Positions 22,011-33,791 of a DNA stretch of 64,000 bases are shown here, one piece after another. This DNA is from Vitis vinifera. Taxonomy: Eukaryota; Streptophyta; Magnoliopsida; Vitales; Vitaceae. Made by a program: the position numbers and the translations under genes. The number at the start of each line of letters is the position of its first letter. Within the stretch, counting starts at the first letter, position 1. The stretch spans positions 1,405,001 through 1,469,000 of the forward strand of contig NC_081807.1 of the NCBI RefSeq assembly GCF_030704535.1, in the 5' to 3' direction. Below the pieces are notes generated by a model, which was not told the DNA's origin, did not search any database, and saw only the letters and a program-made list of their open reading frames with translations.

Positions 22011-22664
22011 TACAATTATTCTTTTAACACTTAAAAGTTAAAATCACTTTCTCACATATATATTATAATGAATTTGGAATCAAAAGAACATAAGAACTAG
22101 CTTGACACTAATAAGTAAAATAGTAACGATAGTTGATCTCAAAAAGAAATAAATGAGATTTACAAGTTAAAGAGTAATTGCATTCAAAGTTTATTAAAGA
22201 CTCAAGGTTTGATCAATGTAATGATATGCTAGAGGTAATCTATTTATAAATGAGGTTCAAGGGTATTTTATATGAGATTTTTATACAATATAGCTATTAG
22301 GAACATATTGTCTATGAACCAATCAACAAATCGATCAACGACCTAACTAGTTGTTGAATATTAATTACATTATATGTGGCTATTGAGACTCAACTTGCTC
22401 AACCTCTTAATTCATATATCAGCCACTTGCTTAGTTAATAGGTCATTCGCTAGAGACCGCCAAAATTAAATTATTTTAATAATCAATCAAGGTGAACCAA
22501 TTAATCAGTCAATCTCCCAATGACCAATCGATTGCTTAATCATTGATTTCAGCTTTTTCTTGATTAATTCAAACTGATTTTCTTCTCATGTTAAATCCGA
22601 ATTTATTTTGTTATCAACAAATTTTAGATTTAACCAAACTGACACTAATATATTTAACAAAATT

Positions 22665-23019
22665 TATTAATATCATTTATTAACTTTTAATTAAAAAGTT
22701 TTCTGGATTTTGAGACGATGTCTTATTAATTGTTTTTTTAGAACCCATTAAAATGATTTTTCTATTTTTTAAAAGTGATTTGCAAATTTTTTCAAACACA
22801 TTTTATTTTTTTCTCCTTTCTTAAGCTCCTTCTATGCTGTAAATTTTTCCTAAATATTGTTATTGTACAGCGGTTAAGATTTAAAATCGCCTATATGCTG
22901 TCGTGGCACAATGTAATTGGCTATCAAGTTAGGCTTTACAAGGGAGTACGGTGCACCCAAATTCGGTCACAGCCATTAAACCATAGGCAGGCCCGCGCCG
23001 CCATTCATCACCGCCGGCG
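22665..23019. other. Short intergenic region before the PPR gene
   Basis: Composition shifts from AT-rich to GC-rich near 22900, where the PPR leader or promoter begins. No separate gene is seen and no clear TATA box was found. Confidence 0.45.
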
Positions 23020-23076
23020 ATGACTGCCGCTGCTGACTCCACCGCCATTGTTCACGGTGCCGACGAACCATCATAG
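23020..23076 (+). other. Upstream ORF before the PPR start
   Basis: ATG at 23020 opens 18 codons and ends with TAG at 23074-23076. It is followed at once by another ATG at 23077, which opens a different frame (109 codons, to 23406) overlapping the PPR start at 23111. Whether these lie in the mRNA depends on the unknown transcription start. If they do, reaching the PPR start requires leaky scanning or reinitiation. Confidence 0.4.
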
Positions 23077-23110
23077 ATGAAGACACAAAACCCCATGGTT
23101 CGCTTCTGCA

Positions 23111-24949
23111 ATGCCCTCTCTCTCCTCTCCAAATCTCAATTTCTCACCGTTCCGTACAAATCCCAGGAAGCCCAGACGCCGTCCCTGTCTCGTAGAAGCC
23201 ATCGTCAAGCTCTGCAAGAAAAACAAGCTAAACGAAGCCGTTTCGTCTCTGGAAAACCTCGCACGGCGAGGCCTGCGCCTCGATTCTCGAACACTTGCGT
23301 CCCTCTTGCAACACTGCGCGGATTCCAGGGCTCTCAGAGAAGGCAAAAGGGTCCACCTCCATTTGAAGCTTACGGGTCTGAAGAGGCCCGGTACATTTTT
23401 ATCTAATCATTTAATTAATATGTATGCGAAATGTGGCAAAGAGGTTGAAGCTCGTAAAGTGTTTGATAAAATGTCTGCTAGAAATCTGTATTCTTGGAAC
23501 AATATGCTTTCTGGGTATGCTAAATTGGGAATGATAAAGCCAGCTAGGAAGTTGTTTGACAAAATGCCTGAGAAGGATGTTGTGTCATGGAATACTATGG
23601 TAATCGCCCATGCTCAGTGTGGTTATTGGGATGAAGCATTGAGGTTTTACAGTGAGTTTCGGCAGTTGGGTATTCAGTGTAACGGGTTTAGTTTCGCTGG
23701 CGTCTTGACTGTTTGTGTAAAGTTGAAGGAAGTAGGGCTTACTAGGCAGGTTCATGGGCAGATTCTGGTAGCTGGGTTTTTGTCTAATGTTGTGCTTTCA
23801 AGCTCAGTTCTCGATGCTTATGTGAAATGCGGGTTGATGGGTGATGCGAGGAAGTTGTTTGATGAGATGTCTGCTAGAGACGTTCTTGCATGGACTACCA
23901 TGGTTTCAGGATATGCCAAATGGGGTGATATGAAATCAGCTAATGAATTATTTGTTGAGATGCCTGAGAAGAATCCAGTCTCATGGACTGCTTTGATTTC
24001 TGGGTATGCCAGAAATGGTATGGGGCACAAGGCCCTTGAATTGTTCACAAAGATGATGCTGTTTCATGTTAGACCTGATCAATTCACGTTCAGTAGTTGC
24101 CTTTGTGCTTGTGCTAGTATAGCTTCACTTAAGCATGGTAAACAAATTCATGCCTATTTGTTACGAATTAATTTCCAACCTAATACCATAGTTGTTAGCG
24201 CACTCATCGACATGTACTCAAAATGTGGAAGCTTGGGAATTGGAAGGAAGGTTTTTGATCTTATGGGTAATAAGCTAGATGTTGTATTGTGGAACACGAT
24301 TATATCTGCTTTGGCACAGCATGGTTGTGGAGAAGAGGCAATACAGATGCTTGATGACATGGTAAGATCAGGAGCAAAGCCAGATAAAATTACCTTTGTC
24401 GTCATTCTTAATGCATGTAGTCATTCAGGCCTTGTGCAGCAAGGGCTTAATTTCTTTGAGTCCATGTCTTGTGATTATGGCATTGTTCCCAGTCAGGAAC
24501 ATTATGCATGCTTAATTGATCTGTTGGGTCGAGCTGGATGTTTTGAGGAGGTAATGGACCAGCTTGAGAAGATGCCTTATAAGCCTGATGATCGTGTTTG
24601 GAATGCCTTACTAGGTGTTTGTAGGATTCATGGACATATAGAGTTGGGAAGAAAAGCAGCTGAACGCCTTATTGAGTTGGAACCTCAATCCTCCACAGCC
24701 TATGTATTACTTTCAAGTATATATGCTGTACTTGGGAGGTGGGAGTCAGTACAGAAGGTTAGACAGCTTATGAATGAGAGACAGGTCAAGAAAGAGCGAG
24801 CCATTAGTTGGCTTGAAATTGAAAATAAGGTGCATAGTTTTAGTGTATCAGATAGTTCACACCCTCTGAAAGAACAAATATACTCGGTTTTGGAACAGTT
24901 AGCTGGCCAGATGGAAGAAGATGCTTCATTATTTATCGCTCAAAGGTAA
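23111..24949 (+). CDS. PLS-class pentatricopeptide repeat protein with E/E+ tail
   Basis: A 612-residue PPR protein. PLS-class members act in mitochondria or plastids, binding single-stranded organellar RNA, and those with an E/E+ extension usually take part in C-to-U editing. Repeats begin after residue ~60 and show the hallmark phrases SWNNMLSGYAK, ARKLFDKMPEKDVVSWNTM, LIDMYSKCGSLG and ACSHSGLVQQGLNFFESM. The tail from about residue 500 (WNALLGVCRIHGHIELG, then YVLLSSIYA and the Ser-His-Pro region) is an E/E+ module, and there is no C-terminal DYW deaminase. The N-terminus is rich in Arg, Ser and Pro, with no acidic residue in the first ~25, consistent with an organellar targeting peptide. 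It is intronless, as most PPR genes are. By position and from memory it corresponds to Arabidopsis At2g21090. The RNA target is unknown. Confidence 0.95.
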   Translation: MPSLSSPNLNFSPFRTNPRKPRRRPCLVEAIVKLCKKNKLNEAVSSLENLARRGLRLDSRTLASLLQHCADSRALREGKRVHLHLKLTGLKRPGTFLSNHLINMYAKCGKEVEARKVFDKMSARNLYSWNNMLSGYAKLGMIKPARKLFDKMPEKDVVSWNTMVIAHAQCGYWDEALRFYSEFRQLGIQCNGFSFAGVLTVCVKLKEVGLTRQVHGQILVAGFLSNVVLSSSVLDAYVKCGLMGDARKLFDEMSARDVLAWTTMVSGYAKWGDMKSANELFVEMPEKNPVSWTALISGYARNGMGHKALELFTKMMLFHVRPDQFTFSSCLCACASIASLKHGKQIHAYLLRINFQPNTIVVSALIDMYSKCGSLGIGRKVFDLMGNKLDVVLWNTIISALAQHGCGEEAIQMLDDMVRSGAKPDKITFVVILNACSHSGLVQQGLNFFESMSCDYGIVPSQEHYACLIDLLGRAGCFEEVMDQLEKMPYKPDDRVWNALLGVCRIHGHIELGRKAAERLIELEPQSSTAYVLLSSIYAVLGRWESVQKVRQLMNERQVKKERAISWLEIENKVHSFSVSDSSHPLKEQIYSVLEQLAGQMEEDASLFIAQR

Positions 24950-27539
24950 AGATTTGTCATTTTTTCTCCTTGCCAGGTTATATCAAGGGAAGCCTGAAAG
25001 AATAATGTCTCTATTCAATTTCAGCAGCTTGTAACATTTTTCTTTCCCTTTTTTATCATCGTGTATATTCTGTAGAACCAGATCTTCACGATGAACATGG
25101 AGGATGTTTTTAAGCCACATATTTGATAGATGACTATGGAGGATATTTTTCTTCCTTGAGTCATTGTTGTTCCGCTCTGTTTCTCCAATAAAACTGTTAA
25201 ATTGGTTCATCATTTTTCCAAATTATGGGGCATTTATTTGTAGTACAAGAATTTACAGCGTCTTCTAACAGGGTGATGCATATAACATGTAAAGCTACAA
25301 CTTTGGCAGGCTCAACACAATCTAACCCAAGCCTAACTTAACCAATGACCAAGATGGAGCTGAAGTTTCTAGACAGAGTTGGGCTCGGATTGAAAAATTC
25401 TAACAGAACTTGAGTCAGGCTGGCCTTGTATTGAGGCCTCGAACAACCTAACACAAACCATTCTCATGCACAGTTAATAGTATTATTTGTATGTATAATT
25501 TGTCGATATGAGGTTATGAACAACTCCAACCAGGATTGAGGTTGGGTTTGGCTATGATAAACTTGTCCATAGCCATTACTTTGATATGTTATTGATAATA
25601 TGAATGAGAAGCATGATTATTTGTCTCTATTTTCCCTATGTGGGGCAGCTGCCTGTCTGAACTTCTCATGATTTTTATCATTCTTTTTCTTTGTATAATG
25701 ATTTCTACTCGTATGACTTCACAATTCTCTGAGCTGTCATGCCTTGATCTTTCCCTTGTTGCTGCAAATTACAGTTTCAACAAAACGGTGGAATGTCATT
25801 ACTCAATCTCTGTCATGATTTTTATAGGGTGCAAATTCCTACATGTAATACACTCTAGTGTATGCTTAGGCTTTTATCTATTCTTAATGTGAATTGCCAA
25901 GAAAAAAAGGGGAAAAAAATTGCTTTAAGGTGGACCAGGAAAAATTGGGATTCAAGCTCTTTGTTCGGTTTCACACTTGTCATGTTTTCTGATCGGGAAT
26001 GTGACCTAAATACAGCAGCCTGTACTGTTCATGTGGCTTCCAGCTCATTTACTCATATTATATCATGGGTTCTTATCTTCTTTAGGTTGGTTCCTCTTTT
26101 CAACCACAGAGCAGGACATTGTTATTATCCATAATGCATGCTGTAGAATTGGAGTTTGTAATCATTTGAAGGTTTGATCCATAATATTATATTCATCTTT
26201 CTTTTCTCATGTCTTCATTTTTTCTTTTTTAAAATTTTCATGAAATGTTTATCTTAATTTCACTCCATTTTTTAATATTTACAAATAATTTTAGCACTTA
26301 ATTTTAATTTTTTTATACAAATTTTGACTTTCACAATTTCTAAATGAATACATTTTTTTGGTTAATTTTCTTATTGGTTCATCTTAAATTTAATAATTTT
26401 TGAATATTTTATTTTACAAGCAATTATGAGCTCCATCGGAATATCTTACTTGTTAGTTTAATCAAATACTTCGATGGTATTTTTTTTTTGGCTGAGTAAA
26501 TTTTTTCTATTCAGTTAAAAGTAACTTATTAACGTCGTCCAATACAGCTAAAATGAACTTGTTATTAATAGAGTAATATATTTTTACCAAAGTAGGATAA
26601 CGATCATTCATCCATGCACAAAGATCCCCACCTCATGTATATTTTTGTTCAAAAAAATTTAGATTCAACTGTATTCTTCCAAACACACTCACTATTAAAA
26701 GAAATATTGTTATTTGGGGATGGTGTTTGATTTTTCAAACGTGATCAAATCGAGAATTTTGAGAACAAAGGCTCTCTAGCACCCCGGCACATGTGTTATC
26801 AAAGTCACCAAATTCTATGTGCCCTACCAACTAAAAGTTAAGAGGCTTTTGCCGAATAACAAACAAAAAAAATTCACACAAGGTTAAATTTTACCCATCC
26901 ACGGCAAAGGAAAATCTTCCCAAGACTTTGGTTAGCCTCACCCACATTTTATCAAGTATGGCCTGAAGGCCAATAATAATGGAAATTTCCTTAAATTATG
27001 GGCATGATTAGGAGATTGGACCCACCTTGGTGGTTGAGCCACCATTAAAAGGTCATAATGCTGCATAGGCCACATCCAGAGGGTGACACCAGGTAATAGC
27101 AGGTGGCAGCTTCTTCTTGGGTCCTTGGAGGTTTGAAAAGCCTCTTTTAAGCCTGGTGGCCTTGGCATACCTCTCTGTACAAATATCTGGGAAGGAAAAG
27201 AAAAAAAAAACAGAGAAACCAAAAAAACAAAAACCCAACTACCCAGACAGCTTTGGACAGCCACACAAGTGGACCTGCCAAAGAGAACAATCGATTATAA
27301 CTCTCCACCAATAATTCTACCCAGGCGGCCCACCAGATAGAAGACAAACAAGGAAATCCAATCTAAAAACTAATTAATTGAAGATAATTGAGAAGAAAAT
27401 GAAGAGAAGGGGTAACAATTTTTCAACAGTTTTCCAACAATCCAAAAAAGTCTAACCTCCATTACAATGCCATATATTAAAAGCAATATATGTTCTCTGC
27501 AAAGCCCACTCCAGAAACAAGAACAAGAAGAAGAAAAAA
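24950..27539. other. Intergenic DNA between the PPR and PLC-like genes
   Basis: The first few hundred bases are the PPR 3' UTR. The remainder is AT-rich and has no open frame with a recognisable domain. The last ~100 bases are the proximal promoter and leader of the PLC-like gene; TATATTAA at 27473-27480 is a possible but unproven TATA element. Confidence 0.5.
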
Positions 27540-27602
27540 GAGGAAGAATTGAGAATACTTCTCCTTCTCAATTCTTCTTCCCCTTCTTCTCAATTCTTCC
27601 TC
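27540..27602. promoter_or_regulatory. Perfect 15-bp inverted repeat in the PLC-like gene leader
   Basis: GAGGAAGAATTGAGA at 27540-27554 is the exact reverse complement of TCTCAATTCTTCCTC at 27588-27602. A third copy of the right arm, TTCTCAATTCTTCTTCC, lies between them at 27565-27581, so the left arm can pair with either. The pair ends 19 bp before the ATG. In RNA it would form a stable hairpin right before the start codon, in an otherwise pyrimidine-rich leader. Whether the left arm is transcribed is not known. Confidence 0.6.
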
Positions 27603-27621
27603 TTCTTCTCTGATTCCAACA

Positions 27622-28578
27622 ATGGGTTCTCAGGCTTCTAAGCAGTTGGCACGACGGAAGGCACTCTCCACTCAGAAGAAAACTCTCTGTGAGCTCAATC
27701 AAACCTGTGGTGATGTGTTCCCAGGTTCAGACTACCATCCTCCTGATCGGAAGAATTGGATGTCTGGCCTTGGCCCTGAGAAAGTTCACATAAACAAGAT
27801 TGTATGGCCAGGGACCCATGATTCTGCAACCAACAAGATTGGAATCCCACTCGTCAGCCGGCCCTTTGCTCAATGCCAATCCTTGTCCATCTATCACCAG
27901 CTTGTAAGAGGCACCAGAGTTCTTGACATCCGGGTCCAGGAGGATCGCCGGGTCTGCCATGGAATCCTTGTGACATATAGTATTGATAGTGTCATCAAAG
28001 ACATCAAGAAGTTCTTGGCTGAGACCCAGTCAGAGATTATTATCCTGGAGATCCGCACTGAGTTTGGACACCAAGACCCACCTGAATTCGAGAAGTACTT
28101 GGAGGATCAGCTTGGCGAGTTTCTAATCCACCAGGATGATCGTGTGTTCGGAAAGACAATTGCAGAACTGTTGCCAAAGAGAATTATCTGTGTATGGAAG
28201 CCAAGGAAGTCACCTCAACCGAAGGCAGGAGGGCCATTATGGAATGCAGGGCACCTGAAAGATAACTGGATCGACACAGATTTACCGTCCACAAAATTTG
28301 ATAGCAACATAAAGCATTTGAGCGAGCAAGCACCTGTTACATCCAGGAAATTCTTTTACAGGGTCGAGAATACAGTTACTCCACAGGCAGATAACCCAGT
28401 CTTGTGTGTCAAACCTGTGACAAGGCGGATCCATGGATATGCTAGGCTTTTCATAGCTAAATGTGTCTCTCAAGGTTGTGCTGATCGGCTGCAGATCTTC
28501 TCAACAGATTTTATTGATGAGGATTTCGTTGATGCATGTGTTGGGTTGACATATGCAAGAATAGAAGGGAAGGCCTGA
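27622..28578 (+). CDS. PI-PLC X-domain (PLC-like phosphodiesterase) protein
   Basis: A 318-residue protein with a single PI-PLC X-like catalytic domain and no EF-hand, Y or C2 domain, so it belongs to the bacterial-type phosphodiesterase branch rather than canonical plant PI-PLC. Active-site features are visible: WPGTHDS (first catalytic His, H66), RGTRVLDIRV (R99, D102, R104) and CHGIL (second His, H113). The N-terminus MGSQASKQ fits an N-myristoylation signal (Gly2, Ser6) followed by basic residues, suggesting attachment to the cytosolic face of a membrane. The frame is uninterrupted and the ATG follows a pyrimidine-rich leader. From memory it matches Arabidopsis At4g38690 and At4g34920-type proteins in length. 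Substrate and biological role are not established from the sequence. Confidence 0.9.
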   Translation: MGSQASKQLARRKALSTQKKTLCELNQTCGDVFPGSDYHPPDRKNWMSGLGPEKVHINKIVWPGTHDSATNKIGIPLVSRPFAQCQSLSIYHQLVRGTRVLDIRVQEDRRVCHGILVTYSIDSVIKDIKKFLAETQSEIIILEIRTEFGHQDPPEFEKYLEDQLGEFLIHQDDRVFGKTIAELLPKRIICVWKPRKSPQPKAGGPLWNAGHLKDNWIDTDLPSTKFDSNIKHLSEQAPVTSRKFFYRVENTVTPQADNPVLCVKPVTRRIHGYARLFIAKCVSQGCADRLQIFSTDFIDEDFVDACVGLTYARIEGKA

Positions 28579-29027
28579 AGATATTGCAGTGCTGTGTTTT
28601 TCTTCGCCTTGTTCATTTTCTAGAATCTCCCCTGTAGAAAGCAGTTTCCTTCCTTTCTGTTTTCAGCAGTTGTTCTGTGAATTTGTTTGCTGTTGCACAA
28701 ATTTGTTCGCTTGCAAGATAGGATGTGTAGAGATTCATCATATGTATTAAAGGGTGAGAGCACGTTTGTTTTGAATAAATCTTGTGTTAATCTCTGCGTT
28801 CTTTTCTCAATTTCAACGCTTTTCACAGGTTCCATTACTGTTACAAATTTCACTGCTCAGTGGAGATTGGAAGAGCAGTAAACAATATCAATTGTCTGCA
28901 TGTTACAAATTAAAAAAAAAAAATAGAAGAGATCAGTACATGAGAGAAGCAGCAGATGATATATTTTGGGAATAAATGTATACAGTACCGGATGGAAGAG
29001 CAAGAGAAGGCTCCTATTCTCCAAACT
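28579..29027. other. Convergent 3' ends of the PLC-like and FIONA1 genes
   Basis: These 449 bases separate the two stop codons and must hold both 3' UTRs, which may overlap. No other gene is seen. Confidence 0.55.
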
Positions 29028-32000
29028 TCAAGGGCAATGCCCAACAGCAGGCATGAAATCTGAGGCAATCAAAATACCTGTGAATTCAGGAAAGATTCAA
29101 AACTTATTGATATAAATGAGATTAGTTCTGCTAAATGATCCATAAAATTTTGTTAGTCCACAGGGCTATGAATCAAGTATGCTGCCAGCTAGGAGAAGGC
29201 ACCATGCTTTCTATCTATATTATCATATAAACTTAGGCATATGTTCTTTGAGGCCTAAGTTTCAGAGTTCATTCCAAAATCAAGCTGAAAAGAGGAGCAA
29301 AAAGGAAGGGAAAGAGAATACTTTTTTGTCCAAAAATTTTTAAAAAAAAAATCAGTAAGATATCGCCGATAGAGTTTTCACATTCCAACTTATTAAAACT
29401 GAATTCAATCAAGTCCATTTCATGATAGCCACATGTTATTAATGGACCACAACACCTGTGAATACATGAAACACAGATAATATGCAACCCCACCATGTGA
29501 TTGCAAAGTTTCGAGAAAACACAGTTCCTGTATCCTCAGGCACGTATAGGACTCAAAATTGGACACACTATATAATAAGCTTGTATTGGCAACCCTCCAA
29601 GCCTTGTTGGGACCATGATGCATCACATTTTCATTGGCTGGTACATTTCATCCCTATCTTAAAGCTTGTACTGCCCCAAATCGACAATCTAAATTGACTA
29701 AGGCCCTATCGGAGACCATGATAGAGCAAGCCACAATTCCAAAATAGGAAACTGAAATGAGGTCTGAGAAAATCTGATTTTAGAATCCACCCAATGAGCT
29801 GGAACATCTGCTGATCTTTTGTAGAGGCGAGCTTGGAATGGCATAACAAAGCTAGGCTGGCAATAATATCCCATATTGATGGTGCAATCTTCCTTAGAAG
29901 CTGTTGCTCTTGACTGATGAAATGTGGATAGAAGAGTCACCCTCCTAGCATAATCTATCAAGGGAAAGAGAAATTGAGCAAGCTCGCAAGCTTCAGACTT
30001 GTGTTCCCAGATAAGAGTACGACAAATCTAAGAAGCCTTTTCTCTACAAAACTTATTTTTTAGTACTTCCTCTAGTTGTTGGAATATTGACCAAAAAACT
30101 CCTGCATCAAAAATAGTCCACAACTTAATAAAATTGCTCTGAGGAATAGTACGAATAGATGCAAATACAAGATTTTAATAATGTTGGCTCTGGCAGTAAA
30201 TACAGGATCTTTGCCATATTTACGAATATAGCATTTTAAATAGGTATTATGACATAACAAATTTCTCAATGTTCTAGGGATTCCTGTTGATAATGATTTT
30301 CATTAAACCCCAACCAGACAAGATATAGTCATTGAGAATCTAGAATTAGGTTTAAAGGCATATTTCTAGAGTTAACATTCGGAGTTGAAAACTAAGAAGA
30401 AAACACACACACACACTATAGAGCTGTCTGTTACAATAGCTTTTTATCGAACCAGTTATCAAAAATTCTTTATTTGTCTAGAATGGTAAAGAATATACAG
30501 TTTAAGTAGGAAATGGTAAATAGGCAGATCAGAACCTGAGCCTGGGCTTTCTCTATCTTTTAATGATCCTCTCACCAAAAGCGTCCCAGGAATTTGCTGA
30601 AAAACCTAAAGAACAAAAAGGGGAACAGATGATACAATCAATGTAAGTTTTAGGTTTCTAACAATAGAAGGCATTGTATTCAAGCCAACAAGGAGGTATA
30701 CCAAAATGCGGAAGCATAGTTCTTCAAACGAAGGGGGGAAACTTGAACCATCGCAAATCTCTTGCATATACTGGTAATTGTTGAGTTCATTGTAACCTTG
30801 CACTTCAGTCTTCAGGATTGCATTACAGTGATCATTTGATATAGCAACCTGTTAAAATGAGATTGTACTCCATTAAGCACACAACAATATGACAAAACTG
30901 TAATCTATTGACAGTGAAAATATCTTACATCAACTGTAAACGAGGAAGCATTGGATTTACAGGATGCACCGATAGTGCAGAAAAAGGACTCAACTGATTG
31001 TAGCACATTTATGGCACTAAATTGGCGTTGAAGACCCTTCAGAAGCAGAGGTTAGAGTGAGAAATTGCATATTGGCAGGACCAAGCATAGCAAATGAAGG
31101 GTGTGAAGATATAAAATGATGCAATAGAAGCCTGTGATGGACTGGTGATTTATCTTACCAATAGTCCCAACATAAAACATCCACCTAGATGCAGATCTTG
31201 AAATCGTAAAAAATGAGATGTTAAAAAAATGTGACCTGATTGGTGAATCTAAGAGAAGATGATATTCAAACCTCAAGCATGAAAGACTGATTGTTCTTCT
31301 TGGCTACATGAGGCAATATCAACTTCCTGGCAGAAGGCACAAAAGACCAAGCAATCCCCCAACGACATGTTTGGCCTTGGACAAATTCAGTTGTCTTAAC
31401 TATGGTCACTCCAACATTCCGAAGCTTTGATACAAGGATCTTCAGGTTTGTTTTCTTCCCAACCATCGAAGTGTACCACCTACAACCAATTTGTAATACA
31501 TAAGGGCTAATTTCATGGAATCGAACATTGAAATGTGAGATATAGTGAAAACATGGTGTAGAAAGGATAGGAAAGATTGTGTCAACATTACACTAAAACA
31601 TGTGCAGGAAGGATAAGATAGAAAAGATTACTTCAACATTACACAAAAACATGTGTAGAAAAGGATCATACCGAAAAGATTGCTTCAAAATCACACTATC
31701 GTCAATGATACGTGTTATAAAAGCCTTCTCTCCTCCAGGGCAAACCATCTCCTCTGGGGTCCCCCCACATGAAGTTTTTGGGTTAAGTCCTGCTTCCTCC
31801 ATGGTCTCAAAAAATGGAGGATTACACATACAGAAGTCAAGATTCTCACCATCCTTCAGGATGCCAAGGAGCACAGGAGGCCCATGATAACTTTTATTTG
31901 AACCCAAATCTGCATCAAGTGAACATGAGGGCAAAGGCTCTGTGTCCCCCGCATTAATTCCACTTAAATCTTTTTCACCTTCAACAATGAATGACTCACC

Positions 32001-33615
32001 AATATGCAACCCCTCCCCAGAAGGGGTGCTGCCATCACTTTCAACCTTTCTAATTTCAATTAATTCTGAAATATGCGGATTACTTTTAACATTCTTCTCT
32101 GCCCACTCCAGCGCTACATCTGTCACATCTGCAACCAAGATTGCAACATTGAATACCTAATTTTTATGCAAGAAATGAACAAATTGGTAAGACCTGTGTA
32201 TATGAGAACTAAGACTGAAACTAAAAGTGCTACCTGTCCCAACAAAGCTCCATCCCAAAAGAGATGCACCAAGAAGTGGGTAAATGCAATTGGCTCCAGT
32301 TCCAATGTCAAAACCCCTCACATTATTTCCATCAGTGCTTGTCTTAGGAATAATGTCAGAAGACAGAAGATCTTCAATCCAATGGATATAGTTTGATCTG
32401 TTTGGAACTGTAGGGCAAAGCTGCCCATCAGGAATCCACCTGCACAACTCATATTTTCACTAAATCAACCACAAACACATATCCCATTAACACATAAGCC
32501 TGAACTTTGGAAATTTCTATGACAAAAAGCTTGGCGAATAATAAAGACCTAATCTTCATATCACAAAACTGAAAAATCATGCCCTCCTCTTAATGAGATT
32601 ACACATCTCTTCAAAGCCAAATATTCTAAATTTCAAACTGAAATTGTCAACCCTATGATATTTTCAATATAAACGTTTAAAAAAATTAAATAAAATGAAA
32701 GAACATTTAATGTAAGGGAAGCCCATCAGAAGACAAGACACACTAAATAAGGCATGCCCTCTCAAGAATTTTAGATACTTTACCTTATCAAGTAAACACT
32801 AGTGGTAATGCGTTCTTCACTCTGTTTGTTTCATTGGACAAGACTTTCAGGGAATATTTCACCCATCAAAAAGACTAATACCAAGTGCGTATAAATGCCT
32901 TACTTCAGTATTGAACTGAGGAGACATTAAATTTCCCATTATCATTAAATTGGAAAAACCATCAAGATAACCGAAACCTCAAAAAAGTCCTTGTTTTTTT
33001 TTTTCAGGAAACCACCATTATCGATTGAAACAAACAACTAAGAGATCGATTTGAAAGTTTCCTGCAAAAGTTTTCTAATGATGGAACACACACTCCAAAC
33101 AATTAGCCATTTGATAATTTATGGTACTATATGTGAAAATTAGGAAAAACAAATTATAACCCTAAAATCAGATCTTTCGGCATTGAGTAAGTGAACCTAG
33201 TACTAACATGAAACCCCAACATCGAAAACTTTTCATTTCCCTTCCTCAGTTTTCTCAGAAACCAAACAGGTTAAGAATTACAACTTTACGAAAATTTATG
33301 ATTGAAAAACAAGATTTAAAAAACCCTAGAAATGAGGAAAACAAATCAAAACCCTACTACCCTAAAACCTTAACAAGCTGAGGGAAATTACCAATTTAGG
33401 CCATGGTCGTGGAGGAGAAGCACTCGGGTCAGCTCTCGGGTGGCGTTGAAATCGGTCCAATCGATTGTGGGTCGACCAGCGCGGTTCAAGAAAACGAAGG
33501 GCTTGAAGGATGGGTAGAGGGAAGCCAAGAGGGCGAAATCGGGCGGGTTTTCGGAGTACTTGTTTCTGGGATGTATCGACGGCCGCTCCACTCTCCTCCT
33601 CTTCTTGCCACCCAT
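29028..33615 (-). CDS. FIO1: METTL16/FIONA1-type RNA N6-adenosine methyltransferase (8 exons)
   Basis: Homologue of human METTL16 and Arabidopsis FIONA1, which methylates U6 snRNA and some mRNAs and affects splicing, flowering time and the clock. My exons are 33615-33392, 32439-32234, 32128-31672, 31479-31272, 31036-30929, 30848-30702, 30605-30536 and 29077-29028, giving 489 residues. All introns are GT-AG and all phases agree. The N-terminus (MGGKKRRR, then HPRNKY) is basic and possibly nuclear. The SAM-binding segment FDIGTGANCIYPLLGA is in exon 2. The catalytic NPPF is at residues 246-249 in exon 3. The family motif RWYTSMVGKK spans the exon 3/4 junction. About 35 residues around 180-225 look like a variable insert. 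Exons 1-7 are well supported. The last exon is chosen only by splice phase; another acceptor near 29455 would also give a short tail. Confidence 0.87.
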
Positions 33616-33791
33616 CTCTGATTCGAACCGTAACAAACCGAAAATCGGAAATTCCGGACGATACTCAGCGGGAAATTTTCAAATTTTTCGGCCGGTTCGC
33701 ACCCAATATTTGAAATTTTCAGGTTGTTCTGGAGAAGTAACGTAAGAAAAACCAGAGGTTATTGAAAATTATCGCATAGAAATTATATTCA

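Larger units (their letters stand above)
20384..22659 (-). mobile_element. Outer solo LTR, minus strand, split by a second LTR
   Basis: Read on the minus strand, the element starts TGTTAAATATATTAG at 22659 and ends CATTTTGACA at 20384. It is flanked by AAATT on both sides (20379-20383 and 22660-22664), a 5-bp target-site duplication. It carries GTTGATAACAAAAT near its start, a TATA box (TTTATAAATA, 22241-22250) and, near its 3' end, a GTCGAACCATG / TTTGCATTCTCTAATCTTC block typical of R/U5. Removing the inner element (1371 bp plus a 6-bp duplication) leaves about 899 bp. No internal coding region is present, so it is a solo LTR left by recombination. AT-rich target sequence makes a 5-bp match less decisive than usual. 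Confidence 0.75.

Noticed and set aside
23077-23406. 109-codon frame overlapping the PPR start, considered as a separate gene
   Set aside because: It has no recognisable domain, overlaps a clear PPR gene in another frame, and is better described as an upstream ORF.
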